Source: Anaerolineae bacterium
Lineage (GTDB): Bacteria; Chloroflexota; Anaerolineae; Aggregatilineales; Phototrophicaceae
Direction: 5' to 3'
NCBI GenBank assembly: GCA_022843745.1
Contig: JALHNB010000020.1
Coordinates: 61,256-125,255 of the forward strand
DNA: 64,000 nucleotides
In this document: in pieces, positions 33,518-41,850 of the stretch
How positions within the stretch are numbered: the first letter of the stretch is position 1
Layout: each line of letters opens with the position of its first letter
Notes under the pieces: model-generated
Databases searched by the model: none
What the model saw: the letters and a program-made list of their open reading frames with translations, nothing else
Told to the model about the DNA's origin: nothing
Made by a program: the position numbers and the translations under genes

Positions 33518-33625
33518 ATTGCTCTGTCCCATAATTACGCCGGAAACGGGTTCGTCTGGGCGCAAGCCTTGCGTCCCTACAAAAACAGCAATGCGTTAAC
33601 CGATTTATTTGCGGGACAGAGCAAT
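33518..33625. mobile_element. MITE-like element with 13-bp perfect terminal inverted repeats
   Basis: Begins ATTGCTCTGTCCC (33518-33530) and ends GGGACAGAGCAAT (33613-33625), exact reverse complements, 108 bp in all. It encloses the shared ACGCCGGAAACGGGTTCG, a palindrome (GGGCGCAAGCCTTGCGTCCC) and AACCGATTTATTTGC. It encodes no protein. Partial copies lie at 27251, 1987-2055 and 55916-55985. It interrupts a palindrome of the dispersed family (GTAGGGGCGCAATA on its left, no matching arm on its right). Confidence 0.75.
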
Positions 33626-33637
33626 AATGCGGTTTCA

Positions 33638-33860
33638 AAATTAAACACGGATAACACGGCGGCGTTTTTGTAGGGACACGATACATCGTGTCCTGCTGGA
33701 TGATGCACACCCATTACCAGGAACACGCGCTTGTTGGCGAACATTTCGGTTGGGGAAATCGGGCATGATGTATCATGCCCCTACGCACGGCTGTGCGCCC
33801 CACGAAATCCGTACTCCGGTTTATTTTTTAATCTGCATTATTGCGCCCCTACAAAGCCCG
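33638..33860. repeat. Cluster of dispersed palindromes
   Basis: After AAAATTAAACACGGATAAC (a module also at 55889 and 41847) come palindromes at 33670-33693 (GGACACGATACATCGTGTCC, in opposite orientation to the rest) and 33761-33784 (GGGCATGATGTATCATGCCC, CTAC), then half palindromes near 33785-33802 and 33841-33852. No gene. Confidence 0.65.
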
Positions 33861-33878
33861 ATGGCCTGCGTGAAAAAA

Positions 33879-35318
33879 TTACCGCACGCGCGTGAACACA
33901 ATCGGATCGACGCTTGGCTCGTAGGGCATGGTGAACTGCTGGACATTGCCTGCGTGATCGTTGGAAAAATCGGTCAGCGCCGAGATGCCCATATCCGTAT
34001 TGCCGACTTCAAAGGTGTCGTAGTGATAATGGGTGAGCGTGTAGTCGATATTATTGCGCGTCATCTTCAGGTTGTCGCCGTCGCGCGTGATCGTCAGCTT
34101 TTCGTAGGACGGGTGACGATATTCGCCGACATAATCATCCAACGGGTGTGAGGCCGGGGCGTTGGATTTGCGGGCAGCGGCGCGTTTTTCGGCTTCGGCA
34201 CGTTCGTCCAATTCGGCCTTATCCTCTTTTTCTTTCATGCGCTTGCTCCAGGGGATCACGTCCAGCCCCAGAAGGCGATCATAAATATTGAGCGTGATGG
34301 TAATCGGCAGGAAGGTATTGCTGCGGTTGCTGAAAACCAGCACGCCGAAATCGCTGTCGGGCATGAACGAGGTCATGGTGATAAACCCGTCGATGCCGCC
34401 TGTGTGCCAGACGAGATTGTGTCCGCGATAGGTCTGGATGCGCCAGCCGAGGGCGTAACACACGCGCTCGATCTCGGTGTAGCCGTAACCGGGCATATCC
34501 GGCACCAGCGGCATGACCATCTGCTGCGTGTGCATCTCTTTCAGCAAATCTTCGCGCACAAATTGACCATCTTCAGCCATGTGGATTTTCAGCCACTTGA
34601 CCATATCGACCAGATTGGAATTGATCGACCCGGCGGGCGCGATGACATCCAGATCGCGATAGTCAATATGGGTGATCTGCCCGTTGCGGACGGCGTAAGG
34701 CTGTGAGGCGTTGGCCGATTTTTTCATGTCCTGGATTGAAAAGCGCGTGTCGCCCATTCCGAGTTTATCGAGAATGCGCTTCTGGGTGAATTCTTCCCAA
34801 CTCGTGCCAGCGATCTCACCAATCATGTAGCCGACGGTCATCAACAGGAGATTGTTATATTGGTAGAGATAGCGCAGCGGCTTGCTTGGCTCCAGGTAGC
34901 GCAGGCTTTCGACCATATCGCGGCGGGGCATTTTTGAGTTATGCCAGACGAAATCGTGACGCGGCAGGCCGGAGCGATGGCATAATAAATCGCGTGTTGT
35001 GACCTGTTCGCTGGCAGCGGAGTCGTGCAGCTTAAACCAGGGCATATAGTTGCGCACGGGGGTGTCCCAATCGAGCTTGCCTTCTTCGATCAGGAGCGCT
35101 GCGCCCATCGCTGTGAACGCCTTGCTGCACGAGCCGATGGCGAACAGCGTTTCCGGCGTGACGGGCAGATTTTGATCCACATCGCGCAGGCCGTAGCCCT
35201 TCATGTGGATGACTTCGCCCTTGTGGACGATGGCGACGGCGAGGCCGGGAACCTGATATTTTTCGATCTCGTTTTCGATATATTCGTCAAACCCGGCGAG
35301 GTTGTCGGTGAGGGACAT
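33879..35318 (-). CDS. Class C beta-lactamase-type serine hydrolase 3
   Basis: A 479-residue paralogue. Motifs SCSK in IGSCSKAFTAM, YNN in YQYNNL, HTG in WHTGGIDGF. The C-terminal beta domain ends VDPIVFTR. The start at 35318 follows AGGAGCGAAAATAGCC. No signal peptide. Compared with hydrolases 1 and 2 it lacks a few residues in the loop after MVKWLKIHM. It is separated from hydrolase 2 by a repeat cluster and is transcribed in the same direction. Confidence 0.92.
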   Translation of the reverse strand: MSLTDNLAGFDEYIENEIEKYQVPGLAVAIVHKGEVIHMKGYGLRDVDQNLPVTPETLFAIGSCSKAFTAMGAALLIEEGKLDWDTPVRNYMPWFKLHDSAASEQVTTRDLLCHRSGLPRHDFVWHNSKMPRRDMVESLRYLEPSKPLRYLYQYNNLLLMTVGYMIGEIAGTSWEEFTQKRILDKLGMGDTRFSIQDMKKSANASQPYAVRNGQITHIDYRDLDVIAPAGSINSNLVDMVKWLKIHMAEDGQFVREDLLKEMHTQQMVMPLVPDMPGYGYTEIERVCYALGWRIQTYRGHNLVWHTGGIDGFITMTSFMPDSDFGVLVFSNRSNTFLPITITLNIYDRLLGLDVIPWSKRMKEKEDKAELDERAEAEKRAAARKSNAPASHPLDDYVGEYRHPSYEKLTITRDGDNLKMTRNNIDYTLTHYHYDTFEVGNTDMGISALTDFSNDHAGNVQQFTMPYEPSVDPIVFTRVR

Positions 35319-35572
35319 GGCTATTTTCGCTCCTGAACAAATTGAGAGAGGGCGAGGCATGCCTCGCCCCTACAAGACGCGGTAGGTGAGGCGTAAGATT
35401 TAAACGCATAGAGTCTAAGAACGCAACGGAATAATCAACAAAATTTGAAGATTGGTTCTAGTGATTATCCGATGAGGGGTCGATGTGACGAAATTTTCCC
35501 TTTTTATCGCGCGGCAGATGTGCGAAAATTGGTGGGTCACAAGAGATTTTTAGAGGCTATATCGAGGGAAAA
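35319..35572. repeat. Palindrome and degenerate GCAAAG-type repeat; promoter region
   Basis: Palindrome GGGCGAGGCATGCCTCGCCC with CTAC at 35350-35373, then a degenerate ACGCATAGAGTCTAAGAACG at about 35403-35422. The rest is the divergent promoter region for the HEAT-repeat gene and hydrolase 3. Confidence 0.6.
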
Positions 35573-36304
35573 ATGAACCAAGTCCTGCTCGAAGAACTGT
35601 ACCATCCAGATGCGGGTATCCGAAGCCGCGCGGCTATCAACCTGGGGAACGACGTGAGCGCGGTGGATGCGCTGATCCAGGCGCTGGCTGCCGAGACGGA
35701 TGTCGCCGTTCGCGAAGATATTACGTGGGCGCTGGTGCGAATGGGCGATGTCGCGCTGCTGCCGCTGATTTGCCTGCTGATTGATGGAAACTCGGCGGGT
35801 CGCCATCACGCGGCGCACACGCTCGGAAAAATTGGCGATGCGCGGGCGGTAGGCAGTTTGATCGACGCTTTGCAGGACAGCGAGATCACCGTGAAGTTGA
35901 AAGTCATGCTTGCGCTGGGGCAGATCGGTGATGATCGCGCAGTCCCGGCGCTGGTTGGTCTGCTCGGCAGCGAAAATCCTGACATACAATCTATGGTCGT
36001 CAACGTGCTGGAAGGATTTGGCGAAGCAGCCGTTGAGCCGTTGATTCAGACATTGGGGCATGAGCAGTGGCAGGTGCGTGAACAGGCGGCGGAAATTCTG
36101 GGCATTATCGGCAGCCGCGATTCTGAAACGGCGCTGATCGGTGCGTTGGAAGATGCCGAGTGGCAGGTGCGGTTCGCGGCGGTGAATGCGCTGGCATCGC
36201 TTGGCGGTAAAAACGTGAAAGCGGCGCTTCAGCAGATGGACAATGATGCTGATACGAGGGTGCGGGGACTCGCTGTAAAAGTGGCGGGGCGGCTGCGGGG
36301 GTGA
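35573..36304 (+). CDS. HEAT-repeat protein (PBS-lyase type)
   Basis: A 243-residue protein made almost entirely of HEAT-like repeats of about 31 residues: repeated units such as GDARAVGSLIDALQD, GDDRAVPALVGLLGS, GEAAVEPLIQTLG and SRDSETALIGALEDAEWQV, about seven in all. Such repeats form a curved helical scaffold for protein binding. It has no enzymatic motif. It lies between serine hydrolase 3 and an aminotransferase with no evident operon partner. GAGGGAAAA precedes the ATG. Confidence 0.88.
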   Translation: MNQVLLEELYHPDAGIRSRAAINLGNDVSAVDALIQALAAETDVAVREDITWALVRMGDVALLPLICLLIDGNSAGRHHAAHTLGKIGDARAVGSLIDALQDSEITVKLKVMLALGQIGDDRAVPALVGLLGSENPDIQSMVVNVLEGFGEAAVEPLIQTLGHEQWQVREQAAEILGIIGSRDSETALIGALEDAEWQVRFAAVNALASLGGKNVKAALQQMDNDADTRVRGLAVKVAGRLRG

Positions 36305-36369
36305 ATTATGTGATTGCGGGGAACACAAAAGTGGGTCATCTTCTATCGTTTATGGTTGGCTAGAAGTTG

Positions 36370-36530
36370 TTGCGCTTTAGGCATCGCCAGGGGCTAAAAG
36401 CGCCCTGGCTAAGTTCTCAAAGCCTGCTCGAAGCAGGCTGCAAACCGAACGCTGCTCATGAATTAGCCCTCTTTGAGAGGGCTTTTAAAGCCCAGCCGTA
36501 GGGCTTTCAGCCTACGGGGTTTTAAAAATA
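36370..36530. repeat. Nested hairpin repeat cluster
   Basis: Successive hairpins: CCAGGGGCTAAAAGCGCCCTGG, AGCCTGCTCGAAGCAGGCT, AGCCCTCTTTGAGAGGGCT, then GCCGTAGGGCTTTCAGCCTACGG. The last, and the opening GGGGCTAAAAGC, recur at 43618-43762 and, inverted, at 3635-3670. It codes for nothing. It looks like a structured-RNA-type or non-autonomous repeat of about 150 bp. Confidence 0.7.
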
Positions 36531-36560
36531 ACAAGCTCTGGTTAAATATTGGAGGCGCAC

Positions 36561-37709
36561 TTGGACAATCCAGTTTTGCCGCAGGGCGTGACAGCCGATA
36601 GCATTTCGCTGCTGCTGGGGCATCCAGACCCGGCAACGTTGGCGACTCCGCAGTTCCAGGCGGCGGTTCAGCACGTCATGGCCTCGCCGCAAGCTGCGCT
36701 GGCCTACGGCGATGAGCCGGGGCATCCTGCGCTGATGGAGTATCTTGTTGACAGAATTAACCGCGAACAGCAGCTTGCCTTGCAACGCGAAAATCTGATG
36801 ATCGTCGCGGGTTCAACCCATGCCGTCGATATGATTGCTCGGCTGTATACGCAGCCCGGCGGCGCTGTGATTGTCGAATCGCCCAGCTACGCGGACTCGT
36901 TACACGTTTTTCGCGATCATGGCGTGGCGCTTCATTCCGTCGCGATGGATCAGGGTGGTGTGATGATCGAGGCGTTCGAAAAGCTTTTGAAGCAGTTGGC
37001 GGAGAAGGATAATTTACCCAGCCTCTATTATACGATCCCGAATTTTCACAACCCAACGGGCATCAGCACCTCGCTGGAACGCCGCCTGGAAATTATTCGG
37101 CTGTCGCAGGAGTACGGTTTCACAATCGTAGAAGATGATGTCTATCGCGATCTGGCTTTTGATACGGCTGTTCCGCCCAGTTTTTATACGCTGGCAAACG
37201 GCAAAAATGTGATCCAGATTGGCAGTTTTTCCAAGACGCTTGCCCCCGGCCTCCGTCTGGGATGGGTGATCGCTTCGGCGGAGTCGATACACCGTTTCGT
37301 CTTCTGTGGAACGACGCAAATGGGCGGTGGCGCGAGTCCGCTGGCCGCGCAGATTGTCGCGGAGTATTGTCAGCGGGGTCATTGGGACGGGCATCTTGAG
37401 CATCTGCGACGTGGGTATCGCCTGCGCCGCGATACCATGTTGACGGCTCTAGGCCAATATATGTCGCCGGAAGTGAGCTGGACAACGCCATCGGGTGGGT
37501 TTTTCGTATGGGTGACGCTGCCGGGTGAGATGCAGGGTAGCGTGGTCAAAGCGGAGACGTTGAAACGCGGTGTCATGCTGGCAGCGGGGGAGGGCTATTT
37601 CATCAATCCTGACGATGGTAAACACAACATCAGGCTGACCTACAGTTTCGCGCCCCTGAGCGACATCAAAACGGCGGTGCGTATTTTGGGAGAGGTGATC
37701 GCGGGGTGA
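36561..37709 (+). CDS. PLP-dependent aminotransferase (class I/II, LysN/MocR-like)
   Basis: A 382-residue fold-type I aminotransferase. The PLP Lys is in SFSKTLAPGLRLGW (about residue 224). FHNPTGIS gives the pyridine-ring Asn, VEDDVYRDL the Asp that pairs with N1, and PSGGFFVWV the substrate-facing loop. The start is TTG at 36561 because GGAGG lies five bases before it; an earlier in-frame TTG overlaps that site. There is no HTH domain, so it is the catalytic type related to 2-aminoadipate and aromatic aminotransferases. The amino donor is not known. It is monocistronic. Confidence 0.9.
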   Translation: MDNPVLPQGVTADSISLLLGHPDPATLATPQFQAAVQHVMASPQAALAYGDEPGHPALMEYLVDRINREQQLALQRENLMIVAGSTHAVDMIARLYTQPGGAVIVESPSYADSLHVFRDHGVALHSVAMDQGGVMIEAFEKLLKQLAEKDNLPSLYYTIPNFHNPTGISTSLERRLEIIRLSQEYGFTIVEDDVYRDLAFDTAVPPSFYTLANGKNVIQIGSFSKTLAPGLRLGWVIASAESIHRFVFCGTTQMGGGASPLAAQIVAEYCQRGHWDGHLEHLRRGYRLRRDTMLTALGQYMSPEVSWTTPSGGFFVWVTLPGEMQGSVVKAETLKRGVMLAAGEGYFINPDDGKHNIRLTYSFAPLSDIKTAVRILGEVIAG

Positions 37710-37742
37710 GGTGGTAGTGGGTGTTGAAAAGGTCATGATAAG

Positions 37743-37797
37743 AACCCCTCCCCCTGACCCCTCCCCATTTCGCAAGCTCATGGAGAGGGGAGTGTAG
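37743..37797. repeat. GC-rich hairpin repeat
   Basis: ACCCCTCCCCCTGACCCCTC, CCATTTCGCAAGCTCATGG, then AGAGGGGAGTG. Same family as 54023-54147. It lies between the convergent aminotransferase and hypothetical genes. Confidence 0.7.
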
Positions 37798-37811
37798 CGT
37801 CTTTTTAGCCC

Positions 37812-38228
37812 TTATTTATTGAGTTTATCCTGTTTCCGCTTGTTCTCATTTGCAATTGCGCTCTCTATCAACCCCTCTATCATTTTAATCCCTATATAGG
37901 GATCATCAGGAAGTAAGGATGGCTTCCCTCGGTCAAACTCTTCTTCTGATATGGGTTGCCAGTCAGTTAGGCCGGATGTTTTGCCAATTCTATTATCAAA
38001 CAAATCAAGGGCATCCTTTGATGGAATTCGAATAGCAAATCCAACAGCCTCATAGCCATCTCGCGTCATTTTAGAGGGTTGAATGACGACAAAATCACCA
38101 GCTAATTCAGATGCTACATTACGAAAGTGATTAAATGTCCCCCCAAATTTATCCACGAATTGGATTACCCAATCCGTAGCAAAGTATAAATCACCCATAC
38201 TTATTTTTATCCACTCAATCACCCTCAC
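37812..38228 (-). CDS. Hypothetical protein (138 aa)
   Basis: Not recognised. A soluble protein with aromatic-rich N-terminus (IKISMGDLYFATDWVIQFVD), a middle DFVVIQPSKMTRDGYEAVGF and a Lys-rich tail. The DNA is noticeably AT richer than its neighbours, suggesting transfer. The frame begins with GTG at 38228, nine bases after the stop of hydrolase 4, so it would be co-transcribed with it; a Met at 38198 is an alternative start. The size and isolated position would suit an immunity-type or small regulatory protein, but nothing in it proves that. Confidence 0.6.
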   Translation of the reverse strand: MRVIEWIKISMGDLYFATDWVIQFVDKFGGTFNHFRNVASELAGDFVVIQPSKMTRDGYEAVGFAIRIPSKDALDLFDNRIGKTSGLTDWQPISEEEFDRGKPSLLPDDPYIGIKMIEGLIESAIANENKRKQDKLNK

Positions 38229-38237
38229 AGGGGGTAT

Positions 38238-39665
38238 TTAATTCGCCCTTGTAAACACAATCGGCGCGACTGTTGGCTCAAGCGGCAGGGAGAGCTGCGC
38301 GATTTTGCCGCCCGGATCAGTCGAAAATGAGCCGACGAGATTCAGGTCGTCATTATTCATTTCGAATGTGTCATAGTGGTAATGCGTCACGGCAAGGTTG
38401 TAATGGTTGAATTTGGCTTGCAGCGCGTCGCCGTTTTGGGTCACGCTGACCGTGCCGTAGCCGGGGTGCGCATAGTCAGCAGCGTAGTCGGATAGCGGAT
38501 GCGAAGGCTGCGTGCCGGATACCCGTGCGGCAGCGAATTTTTCTTTGGCTTGTGCGCCCATTTTCTCGGCTTCGTCGGCTTTTTGCTGGATTCGTTCGCT
38601 CCAGGGGATAACATCGAGGCCGAAAAATCGGTCATAAATATTAAGCGTCACGGTGACGGGCAGGTTCGTGCCGCTTTCATTGCCGAAGACGATCACGCCC
38701 AGGTCGTCGTCCGGCAGGAACGAGACGGAGGTGATAAAGCCGTCAATGCCGCCTGTGTGCCGGATCATCTGATGACCGCGATACATCTGCACCGCCCAGC
38801 CGAGCGCGTAGCTGCTGTAGCCGATTTCGTTGTAGCCGTAAACGGGGTTTTCCGGCAGGATGGGCATAAAAACGTGCGGGTCGTAGAGCGCCTTCAATTT
38901 GTCTTTGGGGAGCAGCGTTTCGTCGCCCGCCATGTGCATTTTCAGCCACTTGAGCATATCGACCAGATTGGAGTTGATCGACCCCGCCGGGGCAATGGCA
39001 TCGAGATTGCGGAAGGGGATGGTCTTGATCTGTTTGTCTTTATAGGCGTGAGGCTGGGAGGCGTTTTCGAGCGTTTTCGAGTCTTCCACCGAGAGATTGC
39101 TGCTGGTCATGCCGAGTGGATCGAGAATGCGCTTTTGTGTGAATTCTTCCCACGACATGCCCGCGACAGCTTCGACCAGATAGCCCGCCGCCATGTACAT
39201 CAGATTTTGATACTGAAAAACGTAGCGAAACGGCTGGCTCGGCTGGAGATATTGCAGGCGTTCAAAAAGTTCCGCGCGGGAAAAAGCCGCGCCGTACCAC
39301 ATGGAATCGTGACGGGGGAGGCCGGAGCGATGACAGACCAGATCGCGCGGGGTCATGTGGTCGCTGGCAACCGGGTCATAGAGCTTGAATGACGGAATGT
39401 AGTTTTTAACGGGCTTGTCCCAATCGAGTTTGCCATCCTCGACCAACTGCGCCATTGCCAGCGTCGTGAAGGCTTTGGAGCATGAGCCGATGGCGAACAC
39501 CGTCTCCGGCGTGACGGGCAAATTTTTATCGACATCGCGCAGTCCATAACCTTTGGACAGCACGACTTCGCCTTTGTAGACGATGGCGACGGCGAGGCCG
39601 GGCGTGTGATATTTTTCGATTTCGGCGGCGATGTATTCGTCAAACCCGGCTAGGGGATCGGTCAT
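38238..39665 (-). CDS. Class C beta-lactamase-type serine hydrolase 4
   Basis: A 475-residue paralogue, the most divergent of the four. Motif 1 SCSK in IGSCSKAFTTL, motif 2 YQN in FQYQNLMYM, motif 3 HTG in RHTGGIDGF. C-terminal beta domain (HYHYDTFEMNN) ends VAPIVFTR. The start at 39665 follows AGGAGCTTACC. No signal peptide. It shares the upstream GCAAAG repeat (39708-39739) with hydrolases 1 and 2, which lie 5-8 kb away, pointing to duplication of the gene together with its leader. Confidence 0.92.
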   Translation of the reverse strand: MTDPLAGFDEYIAAEIEKYHTPGLAVAIVYKGEVVLSKGYGLRDVDKNLPVTPETVFAIGSCSKAFTTLAMAQLVEDGKLDWDKPVKNYIPSFKLYDPVASDHMTPRDLVCHRSGLPRHDSMWYGAAFSRAELFERLQYLQPSQPFRYVFQYQNLMYMAAGYLVEAVAGMSWEEFTQKRILDPLGMTSSNLSVEDSKTLENASQPHAYKDKQIKTIPFRNLDAIAPAGSINSNLVDMLKWLKMHMAGDETLLPKDKLKALYDPHVFMPILPENPVYGYNEIGYSSYALGWAVQMYRGHQMIRHTGGIDGFITSVSFLPDDDLGVIVFGNESGTNLPVTVTLNIYDRFFGLDVIPWSERIQQKADEAEKMGAQAKEKFAAARVSGTQPSHPLSDYAADYAHPGYGTVSVTQNGDALQAKFNHYNLAVTHYHYDTFEMNNDDLNLVGSFSTDPGGKIAQLSLPLEPTVAPIVFTRAN

Positions 39666-39707
39666 GGTAAGCTCCTGTGGGGTGGCAATCAAAGAAATCC
39701 AGGACAA

Positions 39708-39739
39708 AGATTTAACGCAAAGGCGCAAAGAACGCAAAG
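39708..39739. repeat. GCAAAG repeat upstream of hydrolase 4
   Basis: ATTTAACGCAAAGGCGCAAA, then GAACGCAAAG: third good copy of the repeat at 31851 and 33445. Confidence 0.8.
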
Positions 39740-39779
39740 ATTTGTATAGCGAAAATTAAATCGGTTTCGGGTATTGGGA

Positions 39780-39875
39780 TCACCCGACTCCAATTACACA
39801 CAATTTCTCGATGACATCGGGTGAAATCGTCAGATAATGGGCATATTTCGATGCAAAATGCAATCCAGGTTTCAT
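39780..39875 (-). pseudogene. Remnant of a gene related to that at 41394
   Basis: Read on the minus strand from 39875 it encodes 31 residues that include YLTISPDVIEKLC, matching VLTISPDVIEKLC near the end of the protein at 41394-41723. The DNA identity around ATTTCTCGATGACATC is high, then ends abruptly on both sides. This is a decayed partial duplicate. Confidence 0.65.
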
Positions 39876-40011
39876 ATATTGGGAGGTCTGAAGTTGCTGC
39901 TCAGAGTATTAAAGCGATGCCCAATATTATTTTATATGATAGCATTCTAACGAATTACTGATATAGTGACTTATGAACGACCTTTAACAGCTTCCATATG
40001 CTTTTTAACCG

Positions 40012-40506
40012 ATGTGTGCCACTGCGCCAAAGGCAAAAACTGCCTTGCCAGCTGTAACAGAAAGCAGGCGTAAGGTGGCAACACGGATTCTGGTCATTAA
40101 CAATTCATACGACATTCTGGCGCTTTTTGAGAAAATCTTAACAACAGACGACTGCCAGGTGTTCACCCAATTTTTCCTAAACTCCGATTTAAGCGATGTC
40201 TCCAAGATTAATCCTGACCTGATCATTCTCGATTACTACGTAGGTCGGGAAGGGGTCGGCTGGGAATTTTTGCAACTGCTCAAAATGGATGACGCGACAG
40301 CGAGTACACCCGTCCTGATTTGCACGACGGCTGTAAGATTAGCCCATGAGATTGCCGGCTACCTGGCAACGAAACAAATTTCGATCTTACGCAAGCCATT
40401 TGAAGGAAAGGATTTGATCAGCGCTGTAAATGCGATTATGTATGGGAATGTAGATCACACTTCCGGGACTGCATTTACAAGCCCTGACGAGCACCTTTCC
40501 AGTTAA
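40012..40506 (+). CDS. Receiver-domain protein with degenerate acidic pocket
   Basis: A 164-residue CheY-like protein. The fold is clear (RILVINNSYDILALFEKIL, LIILDYYVGREGVGWEFLQL, VLICTTA, ILRKPFEGKDL). The phospho-acceptor Asp (LDYY) and the Lys (RKPF) remain, but the usual acidic pair is INN instead of EDD, so Mg2+ binding and phosphorylation are doubtful. There is a 21-residue N-terminal tail; a GTG at 40075 is an alternative start. The next gene encodes two more receiver domains, the first clearly related (GEGWKFLQLLKM). Together they look like a sensory relay or scaffold without a kinase nearby. Confidence 0.82.
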   Translation: MCATAPKAKTALPAVTESRRKVATRILVINNSYDILALFEKILTTDDCQVFTQFFLNSDLSDVSKINPDLIILDYYVGREGVGWEFLQLLKMDDATASTPVLICTTAVRLAHEIAGYLATKQISILRKPFEGKDLISAVNAIMYGNVDHTSGTAFTSPDEHLSS

Positions 40507-40605
40507 CATTCTGAAATCGAAATTTGAGTAGTTTTCCTGTATAGCTGCCATCTGCAATGACAACACAAGATGACATAGTCTGTAAATTATTGTTGTAAAA
40601 ATGGA

Positions 40606-41370
40606 ATGATCATGTCTCCACTTATTGTGGTAATTGATGATGATGAAGCTGTACGAGCGATGTTTGTCCTGCTCGCCCAACATGAAGATTGGACAGTCTT
40701 CGACTACAGTTACGCGGAGTTCGACCTCGTTACGATTCAAAAGCTTAACCCTGATCTGATCGTTCTGGACTTTATCAAAGAGCAGATTGGAGAAGGCTGG
40801 AAATTTCTACAACTCCTCAAGATGGAGGAAAGCACAGCCGCTATTCCAATCGTGATTTCCACTCCAATACTGGTGCTGCCTGCCGAAATTAAAGGTTATT
40901 TAGCATCGCGGGATATCCAGGTCATATCCAGGCCATTTGACCTGGAGGAATTTATTCCAATCATTCGGCAAATTATTATGAGACAAAGCCTGCTATTTCT
41001 GCCTATGACAAAGAAGCTACCCATCCTTCTGGTCGAAGATAATGTTGACCTAAGTAGTATCTTTATGGAAATTTTGGAGATGGAAGGCTATCTGGCAACG
41101 ACGGTTCCCAACGGGCAGTTGGCGCTCGATGCGGTGAGGCAAGGGCGATATAGTTTAATCTTTCTGGATATGGACATGCCTGTTATGACAGGCTCAGAAT
41201 TTGTTGCCGTTTATGTCCGGGAGCCGGAGCCACATACTCCGATTATTGTTTTCACGGCGCACGATGTAGACCTTTATGAGTTTCCCTCTTTTGTGATTGG
41301 TCAAATGCCGAAAGCCTTCACTATCAGTGAGTTGCTTGTCTTCGTTAGCAAATTTGCACTGCCAGCCTGA
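40606..41370 (+). CDS. Tandem double receiver-domain protein
   Basis: A 254-residue protein with two CheY-like domains and no output domain. Domain 1 (about 4-125): VVIDDDEAVRA, LIVLDFIKEQIGEGW, and ISRPFD where Arg replaces the conserved Lys. Domain 2 (about 132-252): ILLVEDNVDLSS, LIFLDMDMPVMTG, VFTAHD, and MPKAFT with the Lys. Domain 2 looks fully competent for phosphorylation while domain 1 is atypical. ATGs at 40606 and 40612 are both possible. Domain 1 is the closest relative of the preceding gene's product, so domain duplication is likely. Confidence 0.87.
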   Translation: MIMSPLIVVIDDDEAVRAMFVLLAQHEDWTVFDYSYAEFDLVTIQKLNPDLIVLDFIKEQIGEGWKFLQLLKMEESTAAIPIVISTPILVLPAEIKGYLASRDIQVISRPFDLEEFIPIIRQIIMRQSLLFLPMTKKLPILLVEDNVDLSSIFMEILEMEGYLATTVPNGQLALDAVRQGRYSLIFLDMDMPVMTGSEFVAVYVREPEPHTPIIVFTAHDVDLYEFPSFVIGQMPKAFTISELLVFVSKFALPA

Positions 41371-41393
41371 ATTCCCATATGGTGAGCCAGTAT

Positions 41394-41723
41394 TCAAAGG
41401 TTTGAATCATCTACTTCAAGCCGTTCGCATAATTTCTCGATGACATCCGGCGAAATCGTGAGAACGTAGCCCTCGTAGCGATTGAAATAAGCGCGGTTTA
41501 TGCGGTCACGCTCTTTTTTATCGACGAAATAGTCATGTAACGCATCATAATTTTCGGGGATGCAGCAGACCTCACCAAAATAAGCAGATAAATCGGTCAC
41601 AACGAACGGCTCGTTAGCGGGCAAAATGCTGGTGTAAGAGATGGTGACTGGCGCAGCAATTGCCAGCCAAATGCCAACTTCCAGTGCTGTTGAGCTTCGA
41701 TATATATCGCCAACGTTGACCAT
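41394..41723 (-). CDS. Hypothetical protein (109 aa)
   Basis: Not recognised. MVNVGDIYRSSTALEVGIWL, a hydrophobic stretch at 15-35, then CCIPENYDALHDYFVDKKER and the C-terminal YVLTISPDVIEKLC. It has no clear domain. A fragment of a related gene survives at 39780-39875, so this family has been duplicated locally. It is convergent with the double-receiver gene (24 bases between stops). AT-richer than the average of the window. Confidence 0.6.
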   Translation of the reverse strand: MVNVGDIYRSSTALEVGIWLAIAAPVTISYTSILPANEPFVVTDLSAYFGEVCCIPENYDALHDYFVDKKERDRINRAYFNRYEGYVLTISPDVIEKLCERLEVDDSNL

Positions 41724-41850
41724 GTACAGAACCTTTTGCCAAACTCAATTGTTCAAATTATGCGCTGCATTATCAGCATCGGCAAAAATTGCATGGAAGC
41801 AGCTTGTAATTTCCGATTCGCGAGTCAAAATCGTGGCGCATAGATGAAAA

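Noticed and set aside
33410..33710. N-terminal extension of serine hydrolase 2 by 100 codons
   Set aside because: The extension is translated repeat DNA (the GCAAAG repeat and the MITE). A good ribosome site precedes the ATG at 33410.
31851..39739. GCAAAG repeats upstream of the hydrolases considered as a CRISPR array
   Set aside because: Copies are 1.6-8 kb apart with genes between, no regular spacers and no cas genes in the window.
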